Positions 1-11,800 of a stretch of DNA of 64,000 nucleotides are shown here, one piece after another. Origin of the DNA: Siderastrea siderea (lineage: Eukaryota > Cnidaria > Anthozoa > Scleractinia > Rhizangiidae); contig OZ034979.1 of the NCBI GenBank assembly GCA_964030785.1, positions 39,923,984 to 39,987,983 on the forward strand, read 5' to 3'. The notes below the pieces were generated by a model that had not been told where the DNA came from, made no database searches, and saw only the letters and a program-made list of their open reading frames with translations. The position numbers and the translations under genes are program-made. How positions within the stretch are numbered: position 1 is the first letter of the stretch; each line of letters opens with the position of its first letter.

Positions 1-151
1 CTAGCAAACAGAAAAATATAAGTAATTGAATAAGACAGTTCCTAACAGCACATCAACGAAATGATTTAGAACAGCTTGGAAACTAAGAGGAATACTTAAA
101 TTGTCTGTTATTAGTTATAAGTATCGGTTATTAGTATTGGTTATTTGTAGG

Positions 152-337
152 TAATTTAACACTTTGATGTCAGTTTTTTTATGCGTCTGTCCTCTTATTG
201 ATGATAAATTTCGTCAGAACATTGTCAAAGTACAGTGTTGCGGATTCACGAGCCGCAGACTTTGATAATGTTATGACGCAATTTATCATCAATAAGAAGA
301 CAGACGCATAAAAAAAACCGACGTTTAAGTGTTAATT
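152..337. repeat. Hairpin MITE (foldback)
   Basis: Two arms of about 80 bp (152-231 and 259-337) are near-perfect reverse complements around a 27 bp spacer. Both arms share the block ATGCGTCTGTC followed by TTATTGATGATAAATT. No coding capacity. A weaker single-arm relative lies at about 800-850. Read as a non-autonomous DNA element; family unknown. Confidence 0.8.
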
Positions 338-1879
338 TTACAATAAAAACAAAGCCAGAACTGATTTTCAAGCGAAGGGAAGAAATGCAAGAGTCGATCA
401 ATGCAGGACGCGATCGCCACAGTACCTAAATTTCATCGCTGCATATCAATTCGGAGAATCACAGGCTCGTAAATTAAAACTGGTCAGAAAGAGTGGGCCA
501 GAAATACAAGGAAAAATTCGAATTGCTAAACTAACCTTAATTCAAGTGAAAACTGTTCACAAAATGATCCGCTGAAACAAGGCTCAGCTTAATTTCATCG
601 ACAGCACAAATTCCCGCTTACCGCCGATTTTCAGGTCTGAATCCTCAACAAACATCGTCATCTTTTCGCTCTAAGGTTGCGATGGCTTCTTCAGTTTCAC
701 CCCATATATTTACATGATTTTCTCATTGAAGAATACTAGATTTGTGGTGCAATTCTCGCTACGCCGATAATGCAGCGCTAAAAAGTTTGACAAAACTTTT
801 GCTTTTGTATCGTCCGTCTGTACTCTTATTGACAATAAAAATTAGCCAGAAGCGCGCGAGAATTCGCTCAGTTATTGGAAAAAAAAACAAACAAAAAAAG
901 GAAACCAAACTGACTTACGTAGCTATTGTAGAGATCTCATAAAGGCAATTAGGAATTTTCCGCGACACGAGAAATTTTTCGGTGCGGATATAACATTGTA
1001 TTTGACGCATTCATCCTTCATAACCGTGTCTTAGTTGGTGTTGCATTTTATTTTGTTGGGTGCAAGGTCATTTCTGTTTTGAACATTTACGTAACCAAAC
1101 AATGTAAAATGGAGCTGGCACTGAAAACAAGAGAAGTGACAATTTGCAAGTTTCCTTATGAAGTAACACGGGAAGCGGGATTTTGTTGCCTGTCTGTCGG
1201 GAATTCGGGAAATCATCACGACCAAAATAAACGTTATGGCGGCAAAAGCGAATCAACCAGGCGGGCGCAAAATATCAATCGAAATGGCCAGCTTTTGCAG
1301 AAATTAGTCTTTTTTCGTGCATTTTTGGGAAAGAAAAAACGAAATTCAAGATAGCGATGAAAAAAGTGCGGGATGCGGGATTCTCGTGAAAAAGGAGCGG
1401 GAATGCGGGATCAGTACCCCCTTCCAGACCCTGTTTGTAGTCGCGAGCGGGACGTAGCTTGTTATTTAGTTAGTTTCGAAAACCAGAAATGCCACGGTCA
1501 ACTGTAGCCCTGAACTGATAGTTAAATCGAGGTTTGAACCAGTATCATGCATTAGCAACTCTCCCAAGATAAAACTGCTATTCCATGACTACAACTTTTC
1601 AAAGAATTATCGTTGACCACGAAATACTGAGAATATTTGAAGGAGCATCAGTGGTACAAATTCCATATTTTCAATCGGGGCTGAAAAAAACATCTTGCTT
1701 CGGCCAGACCAATCCGCGTAAATCTGTTTGCTTTTAATGACAGCCGGCCTGCATAATACAGTAAACAAATATTTTAGTGCCTGCTTAGACTGGCTACGGT
1801 AAATAAAAAAATTAATTTAAACCGCAGATCAGCAACATAGCCACTAAAGGTAAAAACAGTTTCGGACGTTAAAAATATA
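338..1879. other. Non-coding stretch, no gene recognised
   Basis: Only short chance open frames are present, none with a recognisable domain, signal peptide or convincing splice sites. A one-arm relative of the hairpin MITE lies near 800-850. I see nothing else. Confidence 0.5.
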
Positions 1880-2118
1880 GGGTCGATTATTTAAACGAAG
1901 TTTAGACTGCGTTTAACAAAACCGCGGTCTAAACCAATTTCAAGATGGCCAACCCTAACGTTTAAACGCTGTTTATTGTAAACAGTGTCAAGAAGGCATG
2001 AAGTACAGACTAGAACAACATTTATCTGCTTAAAATGATTCATTAGTAACCAGATTTGGAGGTCAAGTCATTGTCTTAAACCGCGGTCTAAGTTAGACTT
2101 CGTGTAAATAACCGGCCC
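1880..2118. repeat. TIR MITE
   Basis: The ends are inverted: GGGTCGATTATTTAAACGAA at the left and the complement of GGGCCGGTTATTTACACGAA at the right, followed inward on both sides by an AACCGCGGTCTAA-type block. ATA flanks each end, suggesting a 3 bp target duplication as in PIF/Harbinger-type MITEs, though that assignment is inference. 239 bp, non-coding. Confidence 0.7.
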
Positions 2119-3306
2119 ATAGAATTTGATATCAAGAATTTTTTAACTTATTAGAGTTACTACAAAGGCGCCGTCAAGAAGGGGTTAGAAGTAGATAGTT
2201 GAAGTGAAAGTCAACGATCCGGATTTTAAGGTTTTAAAAGGTTGGCTGACATATTCGAGATATAACACAAGTGAAAACACAAGGCTGCACCTTGGAAAGA
2301 ATTTAGTTCCAGGGTGTGCCATAGCACTGCCGGTGTCCGCACGAACTCTTTGTCTGCGCCCAAAATTCAAGGAGGAATTAAAATATTGCTCTCGGTTCTT
2401 TTTAGAATGACGGCATTTGAACCTACGTGTCATAAAAGCCACAACATCGCCCAAAGAGGAATTCATCTTGCATAATCAAAATTGCAGTAGGGGACGGTAG
2501 TCAAGTAGCAAACTCGACAGGCCTTAGATCGTAATGGCTAACGGTTTTGCATTTTTTATGACAAGTTTCAGCCATAGCTAAACCACTGCTAAGAGTTTCA
2601 CTTTGCGTAAATGTTAATTTTTTTATCCGTCGGTTTAGTCTTTAAAATATTATTAGGTCATTAAGTTCGCAGTCAATACTTTTCAGCTAATTTGCGACTG
2701 AACGCGATAAAACCTGTGGTTACGAAATCCTTACAGGGTATCAGTTGATCGTTTTTGCAAAATCTTTGCAATCTCCAGTTCAGTTAACCCGAATCCAAAC
2801 AAAACAAGAGGATAATCGATGTTACACGTTTGTTTATCTATCCCTGAAACTATAGAGCTTTTATTTTTGTTTGCAATTATGCTTCGGTAGCGTGTGTTTA
2901 ATCGGTCACAACCACTTATCCTGTCCCGTTTTTAACAGATTTATTTTTGGGTTGTCATATTTATGTGGCACGTGGCCACATAAATATCAATATCAATATT
3001 TGTAGAATCAGTTGTCATTCAACAGAGAGCTCTGTTCTAGATCTACCCTGGTGATTAAGAGCCCAGCTACCCCATTGAAAGGCCAACTGTACTCTTAGTC
3101 TCATATTGTGATGAGACAGACAGACCGTAACTAAGGTGCGTTGTCAATCAAACAATCGCTGCAATCAAGTCCCTGATAGCAGTGTAATCGAATCAGTCTC
3201 GGTGTTGCAGCTCGAGGCGAGAAGACCTACTCCTGCTACAGACGCTTGGCTTGTTTATGCCAACAAAAGACCTTAAAACAACGTTGCATTTTACCAAAGT
3301 TCGAAA
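2119..3306. other. Non-coding stretch upstream of a candidate exon
   Basis: Short frames only, with no domain seen. The last 150 bases could be the 5' untranslated region of the signal-peptide exon that starts at 3307, but no core promoter element stands out. Confidence 0.4.
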
Positions 3307-3412
3307 ATGAAAACCTCCAGTGCTATACTAGCACTTCTTGCTTCGTTCGCTATTTGCTCATATTTCCTGTTTGTGGCTTCCGAAGCGGTCGCCTTGAAAC
3401 AACAACTGCAAG
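3307..3412 (+). CDS. Candidate first exon with signal peptide (orphan)
   Basis: An ATG opens a 35-codon frame starting MKTSSAILALLASFAIC, a classic secretory signal or N-terminal anchor (short basic start, about 20 hydrophobic residues, then VASEAVALKQQLQ). It ends at a good splice donor, CAAG|GTTAGTAA, in phase 1. No matching downstream exon was found before the transposon at 4140. The phase does not fit Wnt exon 2, which needs two carried bases, so this is probably not an alternative Wnt start onto that exon; it would fit the phase of Wnt exon 3. It may be a gene disrupted by the transposon, or chance. Confidence 0.35.
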
Positions 3413-4138
3413 GTTAGTAAACTTCCGTTGATCTGCAGTTATTGTTGACCGCTTAAGCGTATTGCAGACACGCAGACTGCAAACAAAACTGATAGTTTTT
3501 AGTGGTTATTGCTAACGTTGGTGCCTAATCCATTGTTTTGTATGACGGCAATAAACACATGCCAGCCAGTTTATGAAGGCGAATTAAGATTCTTCAGTCA
3601 TTACAATTAAAGTGAGCCATTGAGATTTAAGAAATCGAAAAAAATGAACTTTCTCCGATTGTGTTTTCGATTATTCTAACAGAAACCTTTATAATATAGT
3701 GACAAAAATTTGAAAAAATTAGCATGTAATTCTAAATTGTCTCACTTTTAACGATATTTTTATCGGTGGTGGTGGCCATTAAAAAAATAGGATTTTTTTA
3801 CAATGTGTCGAATTGAATATTGCTTTTTGTACCGGTATGTCAAATGAAATCTTGAAACTTCCATCTAGCATAAACGCCGATATAATTATCCACACATAAT
3901 GTCTAAAAACAAAACATATCCCTTAATTCCAGTCTTCGTTTGAGCTTTTACAGATCATCAGGGTTGCACAAAAATAGATTTAAAAAAATGCCATAATGTC
4001 TAAAGTTCTTAATAGTAACTTTATCTGGCTGGGTATGTTAAAGATTTTTGCAGTTCTAAAAACCACCTCGTATTGTTTTTTATATTTTTCAGTCTTTTGA
4101 TCATTGAATCTGCCAAAATTTAATTTTTTTGTGTTTCC
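3413..4138. other. AT-rich non-coding stretch
   Basis: A/T-rich sequence with no open frame of note. It would be intronic if the exon at 3307 is real. The left end of the adjacent transposon is not clearly marked here. Confidence 0.4.
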
Positions 4139-4139
4139 A

Positions 4140-7100
4140 TGGTAACGGTTTTTGGTAACGGAGGTTATGGTTAAAACATCTTTATACTTATATCTTTTTC
4201 TGTGGATTTATGGCCAAAGCAGCTTATGCTTGACTGTCAACAGGTTATATTGCGGTTCATACTTTCTTATTAATCAAAAATCTTAGCAAGGTAACTTGCC
4301 AACATTTATATCTCCTGAGAAAAAAATTCAAGGAAATAAGGCAAAAAATAACTGTAACCCTCATCTATATAAGTATCTACTTGAAAACCAAGGCTTTCTT
4401 CAACAGAGCTCTTCATGTTTATTGTATTGAGTAGCTTTCTCCTATTGTTAAGGGCTGTTCCCCTATAACCGTGGGTAAAAATCCAAATAAGAGAGTGTTT
4501 TATGGTAACGATTTTGGTAACGGAGGTTATGTCACAACTAATTAATGAAGAAAAGTAATTTTTACCCATCTTCTCGGCACTAATCATTTCGAAGTTCACT
4601 AAAACAATTTAAATCCTATCGTCTATACCCATTATTTTTTATTATCATGAACTACTGTCTAGTACTCCTTTGAATTAGTCTGTCCTTTTGAAGCCTTGGA
4701 TGTAGGCCATTTCGAGTGCAATTGAGTTATCATTTGCACTGTGTCTGTGTTAAATTTGTACCGTCTCCTGGTTTTACCACATGGAGAAGGCGGCTCGATG
4801 ATGGCTAGAATTGACTGGAACTTGATCCAGATTTCGTCCGGCTCGCTGGGCATCTTAAAGGTGGCTTCAGACTTCCGTGATGCTTCCATAAACCAGATGT
4901 ATGCATCGCCATCTGCATTGTCGACCTCGAGAACTTTTCCTACGTACCACTTCTTATCATATACAGCGGCAACCCAGTCTCCAATTGTGGGTGTTACCAA
5001 ATCGTTTTCTAAGGAATAAACAAATCTTGTGTTATATCATATCTCAAAAATCATGCTTATGACTATTGTACAAAAACAACGTGTAACTCATTAGAGTTGA
5101 TAAAGACCAACGCCCAGCAGCCATATAACCAGATTAATCTGGTGCGTAGTGCATCACCTTACCTGTAGCTTGAAATTCTTTCAGAAGATGTCTTTTCCAC
5201 TTGCAAGGTGAGTCCACACTAAATACTCCATTGCTGAAGCATTGCTCACAGTGACAAGAGGTTTCTTTTGCGATGACCTCTGCTTTCTCGTGATCCTGCA
5301 AACTAGCAACGGCATGGATCTTCATTGTCCCTGTCACGGTTTTGATGTCCCCAAAAGCCTCTACCTCTTGCTGGGCTGCCTTGCAGTCTTGCTGGGAAAC
5401 AAAAGTGAAGGAAACAGAGCTTGCTGACATGTACTGCTGTGTCAAGGAAAAGAAGTCACTTGACTCCTGGATGATCACCTTCTGCTGTCTAACTGCTTCG
5501 TCAGCCATTCTTTTAACTGATCCACCAACGCCATCACATGGACCCTTCCCGTGACCGGCTTGAAAGTAATTCCACGAAGCGCTCACCCCAAATAAGCTTT
5601 TGTGTTTGCTTATGATGTAAAATATCGTTTTGTTACGATACTGGGATGTCGGACTGTCCGTGTAGTAGTGGACATGGGTAAGATTAGGAGATGCTAACTT
5701 CATTTCAGAGAGCCGCTTCTTCAGAATGGCAAATACTGTTCCTGTATTATGGCCCAGTTCGTCTGACGCAAAGACTCTGCTGTTATGCTCCATCTTTCCA
5801 TCAGTTGATTGCATGTAGGCGACGGCTGGATCGAGAGTTACCATAGACGCATTCCAGTAGGCTGACTGCACTTCTTCGTTCGACTGGCAGGTGTAGTTTT
5901 CAGCAAAGTCCATCTGTACACCGACATGGTTCTCAGGAAGGCGATCTTTTAACTTCTTCAGCTGATCATATTGAGTTTCACTCTTGCAACATGCTCTGAA
6001 AACTTCTGAATATCTTCCCTCAGGGTGGTGGCAAATTCTTCTTTCCTTACTTCAAAAGACACGATTTTCATCTTCTTTTTTCCGTCAGCATCTTCGACAC
6101 GCTTCCACTGGCTATATTTCACCGTAGCTGGTAGTGCACTGACGATGTCATGCAAACCTTGGCCATCAGTGCTGTTCTCCTTGATGAAGGTGTCAGGATT
6201 CGTGGTAACTTTAATCCCGCAGGCCTTTATGCCTCTTAGTTTTAGTGACATGTTCTGATGGTGTTGACAAAGGCAAGTGTGACGGGAGGTGAATGACGTT
6301 GGAAAGATATGTGCGGGTCGTCTACGACAGAACACAGATCTGCTAACATTTATTTCTGGGTTCTCAGCTCTGAATTTTGCATGGAGATTGTGCATGTAAT
6401 CATTTAGATAGCGCTTCTGTACTTTAACGCCATCACAGTTCGTGAAATCGCCTTTTCCTGGCATCATTCTTGAGTTGTCATCCCTTTCCAAGAACTCTGT
6501 GATGACCTTGTCCAACTCCTTTTGCTTTTCGGCCAGGCGTGACTTCTTTGAATACACCAATTTCCCCTTTGATTTACTTAGGAGGGATCTATTCATGGAC
6601 ATAGCTTTACCCATTTGTCTGATCAAACGGTACCTGTGGAGGAGTTACCGGACACAATACTGGCTGCAAGTCCTCGAACCGTGCTTTTATTGAAGGCGGT
6701 GCTCCTTGTATTTAGAGAAGTGCTAACTTCATCTACCATAACTTGGGCAAACAATAGCTTCTTGCGAATTTGGGGTGGCAAGCTTCTAGGGCTGACACCA
6801 GCTTCTCTAATGGCCGAGTTGGTCTTACTTCTAGGAGTGTTAGGTGCAGTCGTCGCAGCAGTCGGTTCTGGCCAGGTAGGCGTGCATTTCTTTGCTTCAT
6901 GTTTGTTGGCTCTCTGGAGTCGTTTCTCTAGCATCTATGTTTTCCGTTGTAACTTGCTTTTCTCGCTTTCAAGACTCTTGATTTTTCTGTCTGCCTCCGA
7001 AATTCCCCGGCTTATTCTCTTCCTGGTACTTACTCCCTTTGATGCTGCCTTAAAATCCATTTTGATCACAAGTCGCCCTTTCTGCTGGATATTAGAAGAA

Positions 7101-8415
7101 CACCCAGCCTCTTCGTCGGCCTCCTCGACGCCATTCTGATCGTTATCTTCGTCTTCAACGATGGAAGTTGCCTTTAATTTATTTATAAATCGACGTGCTT
7201 TTTCTCGGTTTTCTTTACGTCGTTTAGCTTGTAAACTTTCAGATAGTAGACACGTCGGTGTATATGCGGCACGTTTGCGTTCCCTTTCCTTTCTCAAGAA
7301 GGCTACGCTGTCAGCCTGCTTTTTCCTCTCTCTGTAGTCTCTTTGGATTTCGGCTCTGGGTTTTTTCCTTTCTTTTTCGTTTTTCCTTCACGTTCCATTT
7401 TTCTCTCTCTTTGCGCTCTCTGGATCTCGGCACGTGTTTTTGGAGGCATCTGTAAGGAAATTATCCACCTGCCACTTTATAAAAGGCATTGCACTGGGTT
7501 TTGATGCGGGACAACGAAAAATGCCACGATCAAACTGAATTATTATCGTAAAAATATTATAACAATGTTATTGCTTTCAACGAAAACCCAGGATTGTCTG
7601 TAAAGTAATATAGTCTCCGTTCTCTGAAGTTACCTCTAAGTTAATGTTATTATTACTCTTACAATGTGAGAAAATTTTGCGACATCCTTTCAACAACCTC
7701 CGTTACCTAAATCGTTACGTGTCACAAATGACTACTATTTTGTTTAGTTTTCTCGCTAAAATAACTGTCAATGACTGGCGTAATACTCACCTTGCGTTTT
7801 TCCCCTATTTAAAGCAATTAAACCTGAGGAAGATGAAGTTTTTGATGAATATTGCAGGAGCAGTCTTTCGGTGGTCCACGTGTTGCGGCTTCTTTTATCC
7901 GAAAAGGTCAATTAGTCTTGCACAATCTACGTTAAACATGTGCATGACGTTTTATTTACGGAGTATTATCTTACTGCTGTTAATTGATAACAGTATCGCA
8001 AATATTTAACGAAAGAAAGAAAAGTTCGTCACGGAGGTTATTGGTAACGCTCGGTAACGGAAGTTATTTTTCAAACCTTCGATGCTTCGTCCGTCTTAAA
8101 AACTAACACCTTACCTACCGCATTATGACTAAAACTTACTAAGGGTTAAGAGGAAATAGTAACCAGAGCAAAATTAAGGAGCAGACAGGTTATGATGAAA
8201 AAAATTGAGGTAACGGAGGTTATGCTGTTATCCATACGCACTGAGTTGTGTGACATGAAATTAACAATTCTGAGTCGGCTTGTCAGAAGCAAAATTCAAT
8301 TTCCGTTTGTGAATGTAGTTATATCTGAGGGATAATTTGAAGGACTTATCAGTAGGAAATTGTATTTATAACTAATATTGCATAGCTACTGATTTCCAGG
8401 TAACGGAGGTTACTT
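4140..8415. mobile_element. Decayed DNA transposon with subterminal repeat motifs
   Basis: The motif GGTAACGGAGGTTAT recurs on both sides of the transposase pseudogene: 4154 and 4516 on the left; inverted at 7695-7707; and direct or slightly changed near 8028-8070, 8211 and 8400 on the right. The block at 4503-4531 (GGTAACGATTTT then the motif) is matched in reverse complement at 7694-7722, so the gene sits inside an inverted pair. Clustered short motifs at both ends are typical transposase-binding sites. True terminal repeats and the target duplication were not resolved, so the limits are the outermost motifs. Confidence 0.6.
4659..7449 (-). pseudogene. DDE-like transposase pseudogene with C-terminal Tudor-like domain
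   Basis: Read on the minus strand from MPPKTRAEIQRAQRER (7449). The order is basic repeats, a middle region, then a conserved core (5134-5990) with DFAENYT, YTDSPTSQYRNK and HGKGPCDGVGGSVKR. I recognise this signature from an unnamed transposase-like family spread through cnidarians and arthropods; the three Asp residues are candidate metal ligands (inference). A 154 bp intron (donor CTACAG|GTAAGG at 5162, acceptor TTCCTTAG, 5009-5162) joins in frame to a Tudor/agenet-like tail (GDWVAAVYDKKWYVGKV, 4659-5008). It is broken: frameshifts near 7390 (A-run), 6640 and 5985, and an in-frame TAG at 6935-6937. Probably inactive; some shifts could be assembly errors. Confidence 0.65.
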
Positions 8416-8849
8416 GAAAATAATGGACAATGTTCCGATGACGATATTTTGCTCCAAAGTAGGAATCCAAAGAAACGTCAGGGCTCGTTGGAAGCTACGC
8501 TTCTTGTATTTTTGCTTTTTGCCGGTTGAAGTGATATTCTAGGTTAGCAAACAGACACATCACAAGTGTTTAAGTTATATATTTGCCAATGGACAGCCAA
8601 AAAAGCTGTGTATTGAGGTGTTTGCAGTCCAAAAAAATTAAAGAAAACAAATTTTGCAAGGCTCATACACTACTTTTCTCTGAAGGCCGTTCCTTTCTCA
8701 TGATTGAAACATATTTTCCAGTACAGAACTCTTGCCCAGGAGCAAGCTACCCGACCAAGACAAGAAAACTGCGTTTTGGCTCACTTTAACTGGGAATGAG
8801 TGTACAGCTCTCTATGCATACAAGTGAACAAGGTTGTTAGACTTACAAG
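8416..8849. promoter_or_regulatory. Presumed Wnt upstream region
   Basis: Lies between the transposon and the Wnt start codon. No TATA box or clear initiator was identified. A 68-codon open frame at 8583 has no coding features. It is called upstream region from position only. Confidence 0.3.
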
Positions 8850-11800
8850 ATGAACAAGTTCAAAGCTCTTTACGTGATCACACTGTTTGGTTTAACAAGT
8901 CTTAATGTACTCGCAGAAGGCAACGGCGCTTGGTGGTAAGTCAACATTACAACTTCTTGCTCGTTGAAATTGCTATCATAACGTTCATGAGCTTAAACTA
9001 ACACAATTTTGCTTCTTTTCCTCTACAGGAACCTCGGTGTCAGTGGCTCGTCAAAGCCGCCTGACAAGTACAATTTCCAACTTTCTCCTGCAAACGGGGT
9101 TAAGCCTGTCACTCCAAAGCAACAACGATTGTGCCAAAAGTATCCCGAGTTGGTTCCCTACATCGGCCTCGGAGCGAAGTTCTCTATCAGCCAGTGTCAA
9201 TACCAGTTTAAAAATCGCAGATGGAATTGCTCTGCTCACAGCCCTGAAAATGTCTTTGGTAAAATTGTAAAGATTGGTAAGTTTAAAGCTTAGTTCTGTT
9301 TTCTCTTCAACAAGTTTTTTCCCTTTCATCTCTTCTTTCAGTTTTCGATAGAGACCAATGCCGTTTCAGTATTTGATGTCAAAATTGTATTTAATTTCTA
9401 CGTGATGATTTGGTGTGGCGTTTCTCTTTGTACCTCCCAAGAACGCGAAAAAATTCGAAACTGAAAATAAATCTTCAGGCGTTTTCAGTTAAAAAGGCTA
9501 AAATGTACGTTGAGTTGAAACAGCAGCACACATGGAAGTACTGCTCCATAACGCACTTTCATTTCAAAGCCACATTCAGTGGGCTTAATCCAAAGAACTC
9601 GAGTTGGGACTATTTTACACGACTTCTAGTTGATCTGAACAAAGTTTTTAACTGTTACTTGTAGCCTCACTTTTACGTAAAATGAGCTTTTTTCTAAAAT
9701 GTTTTGGGATTGTACGTATGCGAGGTAACTTAAGCAGATTCAAATTTATGAGGCATCAATTTAACAACTGAGGACTAAATGTCTTCAAGCTATAAAATTG
9801 CGTACAATGGTGGAAATATAGTAGACAATTTTTTATCAGACTGCTCAAAGGCAATAAAGTGTAGTATGTCAGTAATAGGCGAGTTAATTCTTTCTGGAAA
9901 AGGTAAGCTACGAAAATGGACATACTGCTAAGCTCTTTCACATTCGCCCACAGCAAAGTAAACAAGTGCCATATGCAGGCTTAGACTAGTCAATAAATGG
10001 CGTAAAAACCCACGCCAGCAGAAATATTCTTGGGTGACTCAGCGCAACGTTCCCATTAACAAATGCAGTTATTTCTAGACTCAACGACATTTGCGAAATT
10101 TTCATCATATGCACGATAATCTTCGTAATATTTGGTTCTTCATGATACGACTCATCCTGAATTTTAAATAGAAACGAAAAATATGTAAAATCAATTTAAT
10201 GGTGAACGGAAAACATAAAGGATAGCCTAGCTTATTCGATTTATCGTAATAGCGGTGAAATAGATCAAACTTAGAAAGGTACGTATTACTCAACATTTTC
10301 CTTGTTTTCTTTAGAGGGGGGAATACTATGATTCCGCTAAACATATTCAGTCTTAACTCTAGGCAACAGACTTAAGGAAAAACTATTTTCATGCCGTGTT
10401 CTCAATATTGCGAATACTTTACGCATGCATGATTCACATGCAACCAAGAAACTGTACTGGAATTCTATACATTTTAGTTCATCTATTTATTTTTAGTTGC
10501 TGTGGCTCTACACTAATCCTTTACCGTTATATTTCCATCCGATTTCGTACGCAAACGGTTCGTTAGGAAGCAAAGAAGATCGATATTAACAGTGTCTCTT
10601 TTGGCGGGACACTAGTTTCCTTGTTCGTGGTTCTTCACGAGGATGCGGCGTGTAAAGGAGCAATTAGATCACGCACAGGCAAAGCTTGATCTCGTTTCAA
10701 AGCTTAAATTGACAAAAAGACTTTTTCCTTGCAAAACACTCAGAAAATAAACATCGTCTCATGAAATTATAATAATTGCTGTATAGCTTTCAGTTGAATG
10801 GCCACACTTTGTAGTGTTACAACCTCCAGCGTGCGGCGTTAGGAGCCGTCTTCAGCTGCATATTTGTCAGTGTAATGAAAAATACCACAGGAAAGTACTG
10901 CTCAGTAGCTTTCGCTGGAATGGTCATTCTTTATGATTTCACTCACAGATTTACTGATGTTAAAACTACCGTGTGCAGAATAAAACCTTCAAATACCACA
11001 CACAGAATAAACCCTCCAACTACCACATGAAAGTTAAACTGCTGAATGACTTTCGTTTATATTTCAATGGCTTTTTTCTCTTCACAAATTACTGGTCCAT
11101 AGAAAATACGTCACTCGAGCTTTCACAAAGGGATCAAACTTTGAATTATGAGGAAGGATACAACACTTGACGTTCTGCCGAAAATTTTAAGAGCTGAACA
11201 CGTTTTTGTGTACTTCTGTATCTTACTCCAAAGTACTGTACTAACAAAACGTCACTTTTGAGACAAAAGTGCAAAAGATTTCTCTTTTGACTGCATTCAA
11301 AGTCAGGAAAACTAATGATATTTAATCCTTTACTGAATTTCTGAATTTCCCTAGGAAGCGACTTTCTCACGAAGTTATTGAGCAGTACTTTTCTGTGGTG
11401 ACGTTTATTGTGTTTACAACGAATCAATGAAATCCAGAGTCACCATCGAAACCAGTGCTATAAGCAGTACTTTATTTGTTGTTGTTTGGCTGTACATAGT
11501 GCTCGTCACTTACGAGTGAATAACGTTTCTAAGAGCTTGTCAATGAGTGACCGTTCAAATCAAAGCCAGTAGTGTTTCTTTCATCTTTTATTAATTCTTC
11601 TTTTTCCGTTGACCTTTTCAATCTGATTTAGTCGCGTGAACACCTTTCTGTTTTTCAGCTTGCAGAGAAACAGCTTTCACCTACTCCATTACAGCCGCCG
11701 GTGTTTCGCACGCCATTGCGAGGGCTTGTAGCGATGGCAAACTTTCGGCTTGCGGGTGTGATAACAGATACAAAGACGTAACCAACGAGGGATGGCAGTG

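Noticed and set aside
8583..8789. 68-codon frame just upstream of Wnt exon 1
   Set aside because: No signal peptide, domain or splice sites; within the presumed upstream region.
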